A stretch of 64,000 nt of DNA. Source: Burkholderia sp. 4M9327F10. Its GTDB lineage: Bacteria > Pseudomonadota > Gammaproteobacteria > Burkholderiales > Burkholderiaceae. The notes beneath the pieces were generated by a model. That model was not told the origin of the DNA. It ran no database searches and saw only the letters and a list, made by a program, of their open reading frames with translations. Both the position numbers and the translations under genes were made by a program. Shown here in pieces: positions 55,639 through 64,000 of this stretch; the stretch's first letter is position 1; each line of letters starts with the position of its first letter. Where the stretch lies: contig NZ_SCNV01000014.1 of NCBI RefSeq assembly GCF_005503145.1, positions 62,001-126,000 on the forward strand, read 5' to 3'.

Positions 55639-56784
55639 TTAACGCGGACGGAAGCCGTACAGGTCGCCGTCGTGCGTCTGCACCACCAGCGTGTCGCCCG
55701 CCAGCACCGGCGCAGCGGTAATCGGGCTGCCGTCGGTCGGCATGCGTGCGACAAACGTGCCGTCGTCACGCGAGAGGAAATGCACAAAGCCCTGATAATC
55801 GCCCATCACGGCGGCATGGCCCAGCAGGAACGGCACGCTGACTTCGCGGTTCTTCAGCTTGTCGTTGGTCCACAACGGGTTGCCGTTGGTCGCGTCAAAT
55901 GCGTTCACCACGGACCAGTCATCGCCACCCACCACGGTGTTTTCATCCTGCGCAACACCGGTCGTGCTCGAGAACGGCTTCTCCCACAGCGGGCGGCCGG
56001 AGTTCGCGTCGAAGCAGCCAATCTGTCCCTGGAACGTCACGGCACAGGTCTCGGCGCCGACCAGCGTCGGCGGCCCGGTCACGTCATTGATCCGCTCGAC
56101 TTCCGTCACGCCCTTCGGATAGGACACCGGCGTTTCCCAGAAGCTGTCGCCGGTCTGCAGGTTGATGGCGGCAAACCCGCCGCCCGGGAAGCCTGCGAGC
56201 ACCGCCGCATCGCCCGCGAAGGTCATGCCCGAGGACACCCGCAGGTTGAGCGGTACCGCGCGATTGCGGTACACCCACTTCTGCTCGCCGGTCTGGGCGT
56301 TGAACGCGGTGATCTGGCCGTCGACCGTGCGCACGATCACGTAGCCGTTGCCCACCAGCGGCGGCGAGATGATTTCGCCGGGCGCCGTGTTCTTCCACAG
56401 CAGCTTGCCGTCCTGGCCGAGCACATAGACTTCGCCCTTGAGCGCGCCGACGGCCGTCAGCGTGCCGTCGGTGCCTACACCTGCCGACAGGTCGCTGCCG
56501 ACCTTGATGCGCCAGATGTCCTTGCCGGTCTGAGCGTCGATCTTGGCGACCGAACCGTTCGCGCCCGCGGCATAGACCGCGTTGCCGAACGCCACCGGCG
56601 AGAACAGGTAGCGCCCTGCCTTACCGACGCTGGATTTCCAGGCCTGCTGCACGTTCAGCACGGGTTTGAACTCGGTGAGCGGCGTCGGCTCGCGGCGCTC
56701 GTCCTTCGTGGATGAGCAAGCCGTCAAGACGAGGACGGTCATCGCACAGGCAACGGGCACAGCGTAGCGTTTCAGCAGATTCAT
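55639..56784 (-). CDS. bamB: Outer-membrane assembly lipoprotein BamB
   Basis: 381 residues. A signal ending in lipobox LTAC at about residue 22 is followed by an eight-bladed PQQ/WD-like propeller with repeats such as ALKGEVYVLGQDGKLLWKN and INLQTGDSFWE. It scaffolds BamA in the BAM complex that inserts outer-membrane proteins. The start is taken at 56784 (MNLLKRYAVP); 56799 would add MQRQP. It follows yfgM by 60 bases, in a block with hisS. Confidence 0.94.
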   Translation of the reverse strand: MNLLKRYAVPVACAMTVLVLTACSSTKDERREPTPLTEFKPVLNVQQAWKSSVGKAGRYLFSPVAFGNAVYAAGANGSVAKIDAQTGKDIWRIKVGSDLSAGVGTDGTLTAVGALKGEVYVLGQDGKLLWKNTAPGEIISPPLVGNGYVIVRTVDGQITAFNAQTGEQKWVYRNRAVPLNLRVSSGMTFAGDAAVLAGFPGGGFAAINLQTGDSFWETPVSYPKGVTEVERINDVTGPPTLVGAETCAVTFQGQIGCFDANSGRPLWEKPFSSTTGVAQDENTVVGGDDWSVVNAFDATNGNPLWTNDKLKNREVSVPFLLGHAAVMGDYQGFVHFLSRDDGTFVARMPTDGSPITAAPVLAGDTLVVQTHDGDLYGFRPR

Positions 56785-56844
56785 CGGTTGACGTTGCATT
56801 TAGGAAGATTAATCAAATAGGGCTGGCGAGGCGTCACGCGACGC

Positions 56845-57474
56845 TCAACCGCCCAACGCGTCCAGCTTGAACTGGATCAACTGGCGCGTGGATGTATCGG
56901 TTTTCGGCAGCGAATCGAGTGCGAGCTGGTAGGCGGCACGCGCGTCCGCACGCTTGCCCTGGGCTGCGAGCAGATCGCCGCGGCCATTTGCCACCACACC
57001 CTTGAATGCGTCGGACTGCGGCTCTGCGAGCAGCGCGAGGCCCTGGTCGTAAGACTTGTCGTCGAGCAGCAGCGAGGCGAGACGCAGCTTGGCGATCTGC
57101 TTGAACTCGTCGTCCCTGGCGTGATCGATGGTCCATTGCAGTTGGGCCTTGGCGCCCGCTTCGTCGCCGGCCGCGTACAGCGCCTTGGCCGCCAGCAGCG
57201 CCGTCATCTGCGCATACGCGGTGCCGCCGAACTTGTCTTCCATGTCGCCGGCCACGCGGGTTACCTGAGCCTTGTCGCCGGCAGTCACCGCCTGTTGAAC
57301 CTGGTCGTACAGCACCGCGGCTTCCGCTGCCTGGTGCCGTTGCCAGTAATTCCAGCCGTTCCAGCCTGCGGACGCGAGCAGCGCCACCAGCACGATCCAC
57401 GTGGTGGCATTGCCCCACTGCGCCCACCATGCCTTCAGACCTTCAATTGATTCTTGTTCGTCGTGGTAACTCAT
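56845..57474 (-). CDS. YfgM-family membrane-anchored TPR protein
   Basis: 209 residues. A single membrane segment (TTWIVLVALLASAGWNGW) follows a short cytoplasmic start (MSYHDEQESIEGLKAWWAQ), then TPR-like helices to the end. In E. coli YfgM is an ancillary SecYEG-PpiD partner in periplasmic folding. Its place between hisS and bamB is the conserved one. Confidence 0.92.
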   Translation of the reverse strand: MSYHDEQESIEGLKAWWAQWGNATTWIVLVALLASAGWNGWNYWQRHQAAEAAVLYDQVQQAVTAGDKAQVTRVAGDMEDKFGGTAYAQMTALLAAKALYAAGDEAGAKAQLQWTIDHARDDEFKQIAKLRLASLLLDDKSYDQGLALLAEPQSDAFKGVVANGRGDLLAAQGKRADARAAYQLALDSLPKTDTSTRQLIQFKLDALGG

Positions 57475-57541
57475 CGCCAGGCGATTCCTTCTCTTTTATT
57501 ACCTTGTATGTGTCGAACCACATGGCCGACGACATGACGCG

Positions 57542-58882
57542 TCAGTCGTCGCCGTCTTCGGCGGATGCAACCATCGCATTGATTAGAAATTCGGTCAAGT
57601 CTTCGGCCGGCACGTTCTGTTGCTCGCTCTTACCGCCGTCCTGGCCGGCGTTGCGCAGCGGCTTCACGCCGACCGTGCCGTTGGCGATCTCGTCTTCGCC
57701 GAGGACCACCGCAAAGGCCGCACCGCTTGCGTCCGCACGCTTCATCTGCGACTTGAAGCTGGCGGTCTGGCCGTCGGCGCTGCAATGCAGGATGACGTCA
57801 AGACCGGTATCGCGCAGCCGCTCGGCAATGATGAAGGCCTGCTCGCGCGCCGCGTCGCCCTGATGGACCACGTAGACATCGCAACCCTCGTCTTCCGGCA
57901 CGAGGTTCTCTTCCTTCAGCAGCTCCAGGATACGCTCGATGCCCATCGCCCAGCCGCAGGCCGCCGTCGGCTTGCCGCCCAGTTGCTCGATCAGCGGATC
58001 GTAACGGCCACCGGCCGCCACCGTGCCTTGTGCGCCGAGCTTGTCGGTTACCCATTCGAACACGGTCTGATTGTAATAATCGAGACCGCGCACGAGACGC
58101 GGGTTGATCGTGAACGGCAGGTTGTTCGCCTTCAGCAGACGCTGCAGCCCTTCGAAGTGCGCGCGCGACGCCTCACCGAGGAAATCGATCAGCTTCGGTG
58201 CGTTCTGCGCGATTTCCTGCAGCGCCGGGTTCTTCGTATCGAGCACACGCAGCGGGTTCGTGTAGAGACGGCGCTTCGCGTCTTCGTCCAGCACGTCCAT
58301 GTGCTTTTCCAGATACGCGATCAGTTCGACACGGTGCGCCGCGCGTTCTTCGGCGAGGCCCAGCGAATTGATTTCGAGACGAATGCCGGTCAAGCCGAGG
58401 TCGTCCCACAGACGCTGGCACATCATGATGATTTCAGCGTCGGCATCCGGGCCGGCAAAGCCGAGCGCCTCGATACCCACCTGATGGAACTGGCGATAGC
58501 GGCCGCGCTGCGGGCGCTCGTGCCGGAACATCGGGCCGATGTACCACAGACGCTTTGGACCGTCGTACAGCATGTTGTGTTCAATCGATGCGCGCACAAC
58601 GGCCGCGGTATTCTCCGGACGCATCGTCAGATTTTCACCGTTCAGCGCATCGGTAAAACTGTACATCTCCTTCTCGACGATGTCCGTCACTTCGCCGATA
58701 CCGCGCGTGAACAGTTGCGTGTGCTCGACGATCGGTGTGCGAATGTTCTGGTATCCGTAAGAACGGAGCATCGACTTGACGGTCGCTTCGAAAAACTCCC
58801 ACAGCCCTGCGTCCTGAGGGAGGATGTCGTTCATGCCCTTCACACCGGACAATTTCTCGAGCTTTTTCTTCTGTTCAGTCAT
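57542..58882 (-). CDS. hisS: Histidyl-tRNA synthetase
   Basis: 446 residues. Class II motifs: motif 2 [20 protein letters not shown], HisA region [15 protein letters not shown], and motif 3 [13 protein letters not shown] with [13 protein letters not shown] ahead of it. ATG at 58882 gives [13 protein letters not shown]. The frame is open far upstream through ispG, but that part reads ispG out of frame. It sits between ispG and yfgM. Confidence 0.97.
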   Translation of the reverse strand: MTEQKKKLEKLSGVKGMNDILPQDAGLWEFFEATVKSMLRSYGYQNIRTPIVEHTQLFTRGIGEVTDIVEKEMYSFTDALNGENLTMRPENTAAVVRASIEHNMLYDGPKRLWYIGPMFRHERPQRGRYRQFHQVGIEALGFAGPDADAEIIMMCQRLWDDLGLTGIRLEINSLGLAEERAAHRVELIAYLEKHMDVLDEDAKRRLYTNPLRVLDTKNPALQEIAQNAPKLIDFLGEASRAHFEGLQRLLKANNLPFTINPRLVRGLDYYNQTVFEWVTDKLGAQGTVAAGGRYDPLIEQLGGKPTAACGWAMGIERILELLKEENLVPEDEGCDVYVVHQGDAAREQAFIIAERLRDTGLDVILHCSADGQTASFKSQMKRADASGAAFAVVLGEDEIANGTVGVKPLRNAGQDGGKSEQQNVPAEDLTEFLINAMVASAEDGDD

Positions 58883-58902
58883 CTGTGTTCGCTTGATACT
58901 TC

Positions 58903-60219
58903 TTAGTTGAGCGCAGTCGCGCGGCCATAAGTGCGCTCGACGTAGTCGCTCACGATTTGCTGGAATTCTTCGGCGATATGCTCGCCGCGCAGCGTCTTCA
59001 CCTTTTCGCCGTCGATAAACACCGGCGCAGCCGGGTTCTCGCCCGAGCCCGGCAGGCTGATGCCGATGTTGGCCTGCTTCGATTCGCCAGGCCCGTTGAC
59101 GATGCAGCCCATCACGGCCACGTGCATCTTCTCGACGCCAGGATACTGGTCGCGCCACACCGGCATCTGCAGGCGCAGATAGGTCTGGATCTGCGAGGCG
59201 AGCTCCTGGAACAGCGTGCTGGTGGTGCGGCCGCAACCCGGGCACGCAATCACCATCGGCGTGAATGAGCGCAGACCCATTGTCTGCAGGATTTCCTGAC
59301 CGACGATCACTTCGCCGGTACGCGGGCCACCCGGCTCCGGCGTCAGCGAAATGCGGATCGTGTCGCCGATGCCCTGCTGCAGCAGCACCGAGAGCGCCGC
59401 CGTCGACGCCACGATGCCCTTCGAGCCCATGCCGGCCTCGGTCAAGCCGAGGTGCAGGGCGAAATCGCAGCGGCGCGCGAGTTCGCGGTACACGGCGATC
59501 AGATCCTGCACGCCGCTGACCTTGCACGACAGGATGATCTTGTTGCGGCCCAGGCCCAGTTCCACCGCGCGCTCGGCCGAGCCGATCGCCGACTGGATCA
59601 GCGCTTCGTACATCACGCTCTGCGCTTCCCACGGCGTGGAACGCGCGGCGTTTTCGTCCATCATCTTCGCGAGCAGGTCCTGGTCGAGACTGCCCCAGTT
59701 CACGCCGATCCGCACCGGCTTGTCGTACTGGATCGCGGCTTCGATCATTTGCGCGAACTGCGTGTCGCGCTTCGCGCCGTGGCCGACGTTGCCCGGATTG
59801 ATCCGATACTTCGACAGCGCTTCCGCACACGCGGGGTAGTCGCGCAGCAGCAGGTGGCCGTTGTAGTGAAAGTCGCCCACGAGCGGCACCGACACGCCCA
59901 TGCGATCGAGCTGGTCGCGCACGGCCGGCACGGCCGCCGCGGCTTCCGGCGTGTTGACCGTAATGCGCACCAGTTCCGAGCCGGCCTGAGCCAGTTCCTT
60001 GATCTGGATCGCCGTACCAATCGCGTCCGCGGTATCGGTATTGGTCATCGACTGCACGCGCACCGGCGCGTCGCCGCCGATCGTCACGAGATTGCCGGCC
60101 CAGCGGACGTCGACAGCATGCGACTTGCGCCGCGGTGCCTGGCCGCCGAAAACCGGTTCGTTCGAAGAAATCTGACTGCTGGATTGGGATTGAGCTTCGG
60201 AGTGCATCGAAAAACCCAT
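58903..60219 (-). CDS. ispG: 4-hydroxy-3-methylbut-2-enyl diphosphate synthase (flavodoxin) IspG
   Basis: 438 residues. Reduces MEcPP in the penultimate MEP-pathway step. The 4Fe-4S cysteines are in [14 protein letters not shown] and [12 protein letters not shown]. The TIM-barrel starts at [27 protein letters not shown] at 60219 (MGFSMHSE) or 60207 (MHSEAQSQ) both fit. It comes after rodZ; a terminator-like hairpin lies between. Confidence 0.96.
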   Translation of the reverse strand: MGFSMHSEAQSQSSSQISSNEPVFGGQAPRRKSHAVDVRWAGNLVTIGGDAPVRVQSMTNTDTADAIGTAIQIKELAQAGSELVRITVNTPEAAAAVPAVRDQLDRMGVSVPLVGDFHYNGHLLLRDYPACAEALSKYRINPGNVGHGAKRDTQFAQMIEAAIQYDKPVRIGVNWGSLDQDLLAKMMDENAARSTPWEAQSVMYEALIQSAIGSAERAVELGLGRNKIILSCKVSGVQDLIAVYRELARRCDFALHLGLTEAGMGSKGIVASTAALSVLLQQGIGDTIRISLTPEPGGPRTGEVIVGQEILQTMGLRSFTPMVIACPGCGRTTSTLFQELASQIQTYLRLQMPVWRDQYPGVEKMHVAVMGCIVNGPGESKQANIGISLPGSGENPAAPVFIDGEKVKTLRGEHIAEEFQQIVSDYVERTYGRATALN

Positions 60220-60261
60220 TTACGCCGCATGCGTCACGCGCGACGCATGCCACATGAATTG

Positions 60262-60290
60262 AAAAAGCGCCGCCGCCCTGAGGGCGGCGA
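60262..60290 (-). terminator. Terminator-like hairpin between rodZ and ispG
   Basis: On the reverse strand CGCCGCCC, loop TCA, GGGCGGCG, then GCGCTTTTT. It lies within the otherwise co-directional run and probably lowers rodZ read-through into ispG. Confidence 0.75.
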
Positions 60291-60301
60291 CGCATACCGT
60301 A

Positions 60302-61501
60302 TTAAGGCAGCGTCAGGCGTGCCACATTGCCCTTGGCGGACGCATACTTCGCCGGATCGACAGGCTGGCCGTCGAGCGACATCGACTCGAGTCCCGCCTT
60401 GTTGCCGACCGTCACCTTGAAAGGCCCGACGCCGGAAATTTCCTTGCTTTCGCCTGCGTGCACGAGGCCGGAGAACAACTCCTTGCCGTCGCTCTGACGC
60501 ACGCTGAACCAACTGTCTTCGCTCACGCGCACAGCGACGATCGACTCGCCCTCAGCCGCTGCCGCCGCATCCGACGCGCCGTTGGCAGTCGTCGCCACGG
60601 CGGGCGCACTGGCAGCCTTCGTCGTGGCAGGCGCGGCCGTCTGCGCCGTTGCCTGGGCGTTGACCTGCGCGGCTGACTGCGCGTTTGCCTGCGTACTTGC
60701 CGGGCCACCCGCCTGCGAAGCCGCTTTCGGCGCCGCCACAACCGCCGTCGACGAACCCGCTTCGTCACCCGACGGCAACGGCGCCGGCAGTTGCGCAGCC
60801 GAAGCCGCATTGTCCGTTGCTGCCTGGGCCTGATCGGGCGCAGATGCGCCAGACGCCGCGTCGTCGCTCACGGCTTCCGAGCCGCCCGCCGGCGCCTGCG
60901 CCACCGCACCCGAGGCGCCGTTCGCGTTGCCTGCACCGTTGCCGGCGCTGGCCCGCAGGCGTGCAAGCCACGCGGACGAATCGCCGCCATTGGTATGCCA
61001 CATGCCCAGCGCGATCACGGCCACGATAACCGCCGCGACACCCCACAGCCACGAGCGATGCTTCTGGGTACCGCTGCCGCCGAGCGACAGCGACACCTTG
61101 CCGCGCGGCAGATCTCTGCCCGACGAGGCCGGCATCGACAGGTCCGGCTCCGGCACGCCCTTTTCGCGGCGCAACGCCTGCGTGAACGGCGCCGGATCGG
61201 CGCCGAGCATCTTGGCGTAACTGCGCACCACGCCAAGCGCAAAGGTAGTGTCCGGCAACTGGCTGATATCGCCCGCCTCGAGCGCGCGCAGTTTGGCCGA
61301 AGACACCTTCAGCCGCGCCGATACGTCGTCGATCGACCAGTTTTTCGACTCGCGGAGTTGCGTCAGCCGCGCCCCCACCGCCATCAGCGAATCCAACCCC
61401 GTCTGCACAGCGGGCTGCACCACTGCCCGTGCGGCTGCGGGCGCCGGATGGCTTGTGTCGGTCCCTGTGTCCTGCGGGTGCGGGTGCTGCGGCTCACTCA
61501 T
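60302..61501 (-). CDS. rodZ: Cell-shape protein RodZ
   Basis: 399 residues. An Xre-type helix-turn-helix (about 37-105: VGARLTQLRESKNWSIDDVSARLKVSSAKLRALEAGD), a single membrane segment (SWLWGVAAVIVAVIALGMW near 150-168), a long Ala/Gln/Thr-rich periplasmic linker and a C-terminal DUF4115 domain (EDSWFSVRQSDGKELFSGLVHAG). The HTH binds MreB to tie the cytoskeleton to the wall machinery. Between rodZ and rlmN there are only about 215 bases. Confidence 0.94.
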   Translation of the reverse strand: MSEPQHPHPQDTGTDTSHPAPAAARAVVQPAVQTGLDSLMAVGARLTQLRESKNWSIDDVSARLKVSSAKLRALEAGDISQLPDTTFALGVVRSYAKMLGADPAPFTQALRREKGVPEPDLSMPASSGRDLPRGKVSLSLGGSGTQKHRSWLWGVAAVIVAVIALGMWHTNGGDSSAWLARLRASAGNGAGNANGASGAVAQAPAGGSEAVSDDAASGASAPDQAQAATDNAASAAQLPAPLPSGDEAGSSTAVVAAPKAASQAGGPASTQANAQSAAQVNAQATAQTAAPATTKAASAPAVATTANGASDAAAAAEGESIVAVRVSEDSWFSVRQSDGKELFSGLVHAGESKEISGVGPFKVTVGNKAGLESMSLDGQPVDPAKYASAKGNVARLTLP

Positions 61502-61716
61502 CCCAAATCCTTTCGCGTCGATTCTTTTTCACTCGTGCGAACCGCCGGGCAGCATGCCTCAAGCCGGTTGCGCAGACCGTTTATAACAAAATGTGCGGCC
61601 TCATGTGCCGCTTCCGATCGCTTCTGCAAACTTTCTTTTCAATACCATGTGACACGCCGGTTTTTTCGCGCCCCGCTACCTGACGGTTTCGCGATGCGCA
61701 CTCCCCGCCGCCGTGC

Positions 61717-62868
61717 TCACACTGCGCGGACCTCGATAACCTTGGCCGCCTTGCCCATCCGCTCCGCGAGGCGCGTGCGATCCTGCACCGCCCCTGCCAG
61801 TTGACCGCAGGCCGCGTCGATGTCGTCGCCGCGCGTCTTGCGCACCGTGGTGACAACGCCCGCGTCCATCAGCACCTGGGCAAACCGCTTGATCTGTTCA
61901 GGCTTCGAGCGGATCAGCCCGGACTCCGGGAACGGATTAAACGGGATCAGGTTGAATTTGCAAGGCACGTCGCGCGTCACGGCCAGCAGTTCGCGCGCCT
62001 GCGCCTCGCTGTCGTTGACGCCGTCGAGCATGCAGTATTCAAATGTAATGAAATCACGCGGCGCGACTTTCAGATAGCGCTGGCAAGCCGCCATCAGTTC
62101 GCGCAACGGATACTTTTTGTTCAGCGGCACCAGCATGTCGCGCAGCGGATCTGTGGGCGCATGCAGCGAAACCGCCAGCGCCACCGGCAGATCCGCGCCG
62201 AGCCGGTCCATCATGGGCACCACGCCTGAGGTGGACAACGTGACGCGCCGGCGCGACAGGCCGTAGGCGTTGTCGTCGAGCATCAGGCGCATGGCCGGCA
62301 CGACCGCGTCGTAATTCAGGAGCGGCTCGCCCATGCCCATCATCACGACGTTCGTGACGACCCGCTCGCCCTTGCCTTCGCCTCCCACCGCCCGGCCGCC
62401 GGCCTCGCCACGCGAGGCGCGCAGCGCGAATTCGGCCATGCGGAGCTGGCCGATGATTTCAGCGGTGGTGAGATTGCGTGAGAAACCTTGTTTGCCGGTG
62501 GAACAGAACCGGCAGTTGACCGCGCACCCGGCCTGCGACGACACGCACAGCGTGCCCCGCGTTTCTTCCGGGATGTAGACGGTTTCAACCGCGTTGCTGT
62601 TACCGACGTCGATCAGCCACTTGCGTGTGCCGTCGCTGGAGATGTGATCGCTGACGATGCCGGGCATTGCGATGGTTGCGCGGCCCTTGAGCTTTTCGCG
62701 CAACGACTTCGCCAGATCGGTCATACCGTCGAAGTCTGCAGCGTTGTACTGGTGAATCCAGCGCTGCAATTGCTTGGCGCGAAACGGCTTCTCGCCCAGG
62801 CTGTCGCAGTATGCGACAAGCCCTTGGGCGTCCAGATCGAGAAGGTTGACGGTTGGACTGCTCGTCAT
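61717..62868 (-). CDS. rlmN: Dual-specificity 23S rRNA/tRNA adenine C2-methyltransferase RlmN
   Basis: 383 residues from the ATG at 62868 (AGGATTCGAT upstream). Radical-SAM: the CX3CX2C cluster is [15 protein letters not shown], with [12 protein letters not shown] and the later LIPFNPF. It methylates A2503 of 23S rRNA and A37 of some tRNAs. The catalytic Cys lies in the C-terminal part. It is downstream of ndk. Confidence 0.96.
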   Translation of the reverse strand: MTSSPTVNLLDLDAQGLVAYCDSLGEKPFRAKQLQRWIHQYNAADFDGMTDLAKSLREKLKGRATIAMPGIVSDHISSDGTRKWLIDVGNSNAVETVYIPEETRGTLCVSSQAGCAVNCRFCSTGKQGFSRNLTTAEIIGQLRMAEFALRASRGEAGGRAVGGEGKGERVVTNVVMMGMGEPLLNYDAVVPAMRLMLDDNAYGLSRRRVTLSTSGVVPMMDRLGADLPVALAVSLHAPTDPLRDMLVPLNKKYPLRELMAACQRYLKVAPRDFITFEYCMLDGVNDSEAQARELLAVTRDVPCKFNLIPFNPFPESGLIRSKPEQIKRFAQVLMDAGVVTTVRKTRGDDIDAACGQLAGAVQDRTRLAERMGKAAKVIEVRAV

Positions 62869-62980
62869 ATCGAATCCTGCCATTTCAGTGCGAGACTTTA
62901 CGTTCATGCAACAAGCTGCATGAACGTATATGCCGTTCGCGCCCGTTCCTGCTGCTTTACCTTACTACTTCGCCGAGCGA

Positions 62981-63406
62981 TTAGCGCGAGTAAACGTTGA
63001 CTTCCGGGAAGAAGAAAGCGATCTCGACCTTGGCGGTTTCCGGTGCGTCCGAACCGTGCACGGCGTTCGCGTCGATGCTGTCAGCGAAGTCAGCACGGAT
63101 GGTGCCCTTTTCTGCCTTCTTCGGATCCGTTGCGCCCATCAGGTCGCGGTGCTTCAGGATGGCGTTTTCGCCTTCGAGCGCCTGCACGATCACCGGGCCG
63201 GAGATCATGAAGTCGACGAGGTCCTTGAAGAACGGACGTGCAGCGTGCACAGCATAGAACTTCTCTGCGTCGGCGCGCGACAGATGAACCATGCGGGCAG
63301 CAATGATCTTCAGGCCAGCGTTTTCGAAACGGCTGTAGATCTGGCCGATCACGTTCTTGGCCACAGCGTCCGGCTTGATAATCGACAGGGTGCGTTCGAT
63401 CGCCAT
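62981..63406 (-). CDS. ndk: Nucleoside diphosphate kinase
   Basis: 141 residues. Transfers phosphate from NTPs to NDPs through His117 ([12 protein letters not shown]), with the N-terminal [22 protein letters not shown] standard bacterial length; ATG at 63406. First gene of the leftward block ndk-rlmN-rodZ-ispG-hisS. A palindromic candidate operator lies just upstream. Confidence 0.97.
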   Translation of the reverse strand: MAIERTLSIIKPDAVAKNVIGQIYSRFENAGLKIIAARMVHLSRADAEKFYAVHAARPFFKDLVDFMISGPVIVQALEGENAILKHRDLMGATDPKKAEKGTIRADFADSIDANAVHGSDAPETAKVEIAFFFPEVNVYSR

Positions 63407-63434
63407 AAAAACTCCAGAAAATTAAGAGGTTACA

Positions 63435-63448
63435 GATTCAAATGAATC
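63435..63448. promoter_or_regulatory. Palindrome near the ndk transcript start
   Basis: GATTCA-AA-TGAATC, six-base arms. A leftward -10-like TACAAT (reverse strand, 63453-63458) lies five bases upstream of it, so the palindrome would fall just after the transcript start, an operator-like position. The -35 is not convincing. Confidence 0.35.
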
Positions 63449-63489
63449 AGCTATTGTAGCATGTTCCCATGTATCATTGCGATTGAACC

Positions 63490-63575
63490 CTTTCAGCATT
63501 GAAAGACTCCAAGGAGGAGTCTGTATTTCTCTGTAACAGGGCGCCGCGGGGGATTGAAACTCCCCGCCCCGGCGC
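63490..63575 (+). other. Three successive stem-loops upstream of the YccA-like gene
   Basis: CTTTCA-GCAT-TGAAAG (63490-63505); GACTCC-AAGGA-GGAGTC (63505-63521); and a GC-rich hairpin at 63541-63575 with GCGCCG/CGGCGC outside and GGGGA/TCCCC inside. They may form a structured 5' leader. No known riboswitch pattern is recognised. Confidence 0.5.
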
Positions 63576-63674
63576 TAATCTTAGGGTTGTACGGATCAAG
63601 CGACTGGCGGCAGGTTTGCCGGCCGGCGCTGCATAAACCACGGCGAGTCACTGCGCCTGACGCAAGGAGAAACC

Positions 63675-64000
63675 ATGAACGAGCATCCCTATAGCTTTGG
63701 CCGCAATGGCGCTGTCAGCACGGCCGAAACCCGCAACCGCGTGCTGCGCAACACGTACTGGCTGCTGGCATTGTCCATGGTGCCAACGGTGCTGGGGGCA
63801 TGGGTTGGCGTCGCCACCGGGTTCTCGCTGTTCGCGGCCACCAGCCCGGCCATGAGCATGCTGGCGTTCTTCGCCATCGCGTTCGGCTTCATGTTCGCCA
63901 TCCAGCGCACCAAAGACAGCGCAGTCGGCGTGTTCGTGCTGCTCGGCTTCACGTTCTTCATGGGCCTGATGCTCTCGCGCATGCTGAGCTTCATCCTCGG
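63675..64000 (+). CDS. YccA/Bax-inhibitor-1 family membrane protein (cut at right edge)
   Basis: 108 residues visible. MNEHPYSFGRNGAVSTAETRNRVLRNTYWLLALSMVPTVLGAWVGV followed by further hydrophobic segments (MSMLAFFAIAFGFMFAIQ, AVGVFVLLGFTFFMGLML) matches the YccA/BI-1 fold of seven segments. YccA is an FtsH substrate and modulator in E. coli, which is notable given hflKC in the same window. AAGGAGAAACC precedes the ATG at 63675. Confidence 0.88.
   Translation, partial: MNEHPYSFGRNGAVSTAETRNRVLRNTYWLLALSMVPTVLGAWVGVATGFSLFAATSPAMSMLAFFAIAFGFMFAIQRTKDSAVGVFVLLGFTFFMGLMLSRMLSFIL

Noticed and set aside
57542..60295. A 917-codon open frame that looks like a fusion upstream of hisS
   Set aside because: The upstream half reads through ispG in a different frame and has the composition of out-of-frame coding DNA; hisS has its own ATG at 58882 giving a standard N-terminus.
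61502..61716. Possible small gene between rlmN and rodZ
   Set aside because: Only about 215 bases; no frame there resembles a pilus-assembly TPR protein or any other family I recognise.

Overview
The window is high-GC DNA from a betaproteobacterium of the Burkholderiaceae, most likely Paraburkholderia or Burkholderia. The evidence is protein-level resemblance together with gene orders typical of that group: hfq-hflX-hflK-hflC-DUF2065-hisZ-purA-phosphoribosyltransferase, ndk-rlmN-rodZ-ispG-hisS-yfgM-bamB-der, and cysS-alkA-accA-tilS. It is chromosomal and mostly core. I see no insertion sequence, prophage, CRISPR array or rRNA.

Layout. 1-5.4 kb: a reverse-strand YejABEF peptide ABC importer (yejF runs off the left edge). 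5.4-6.4 kb: fabI (+), closed by a bidirectional terminator. 6.4-7.3 kb: a small secreted Pro/Tyr/Gly-rich protein and tRNA-Ser(GCU) with a clear promoter and terminator. 7.5-14.3 kb: reverse-strand lysC, tilS, accA, an AlkA-type glycosylase with a histone-H1-like tail, and cysS. 14.6-17.5 kb: forward TPR protein, periplasmic and cytoplasmic cyclophilins, lpxH. 17.6-19.5 kb: cysE and trmJ (-). 19.8-22.2 kb: suhB and lplT (+).

22.2-30.4 kb is the accessory-looking stretch: an FAD monooxygenase, an exported 'purine nucleoside permease' (NUP) family protein, a TonB-dependent receptor, a general porin and an NTF2-like protein. A good sigma-54-type -24/-12 element with an upstream perfect palindrome precedes the NUP gene. 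This suggests a nitrogen-regulated outer-membrane/periplasmic uptake route for purine nucleosides or related compounds, and it is the best candidate here for an undescribed system.

30.9-46 kb returns to core genes: mutS, a degenerate metallophosphoesterase-like exported protein, slyD, a JmjC ribosomal oxygenase, a tiny Ala/Ser-rich lipoprotein, a DinG/YoaA-type Fe-S helicase, a YdcH-like protein, a Gln-rich repeat protein, tex and kup. 46-64 kb is a nearly unbroken reverse-strand block: purine salvage and synthesis, hisZ, hflC/hflK/hflX/hfq, der, bamB, yfgM, hisS, ispG, rodZ, rlmN and ndk. It is followed by the start of a YccA/Bax-inhibitor-1 gene on the forward strand, cut by the right edge.

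Functionally the core genes cover translation and tRNA maturation (cysS, hisS, tilS, trmJ, rlmN, tRNA-Ser), membrane and lipid metabolism (fabI, accA, lpxH, ispG, bamB), amino-acid synthesis (lysC, cysE, hisZ), purine metabolism (purA, phosphoribosyltransferase, ndk) and RNA/protein quality control (hfq, hflKC, der). Product names rest on motif recognition by eye; no database search was run.
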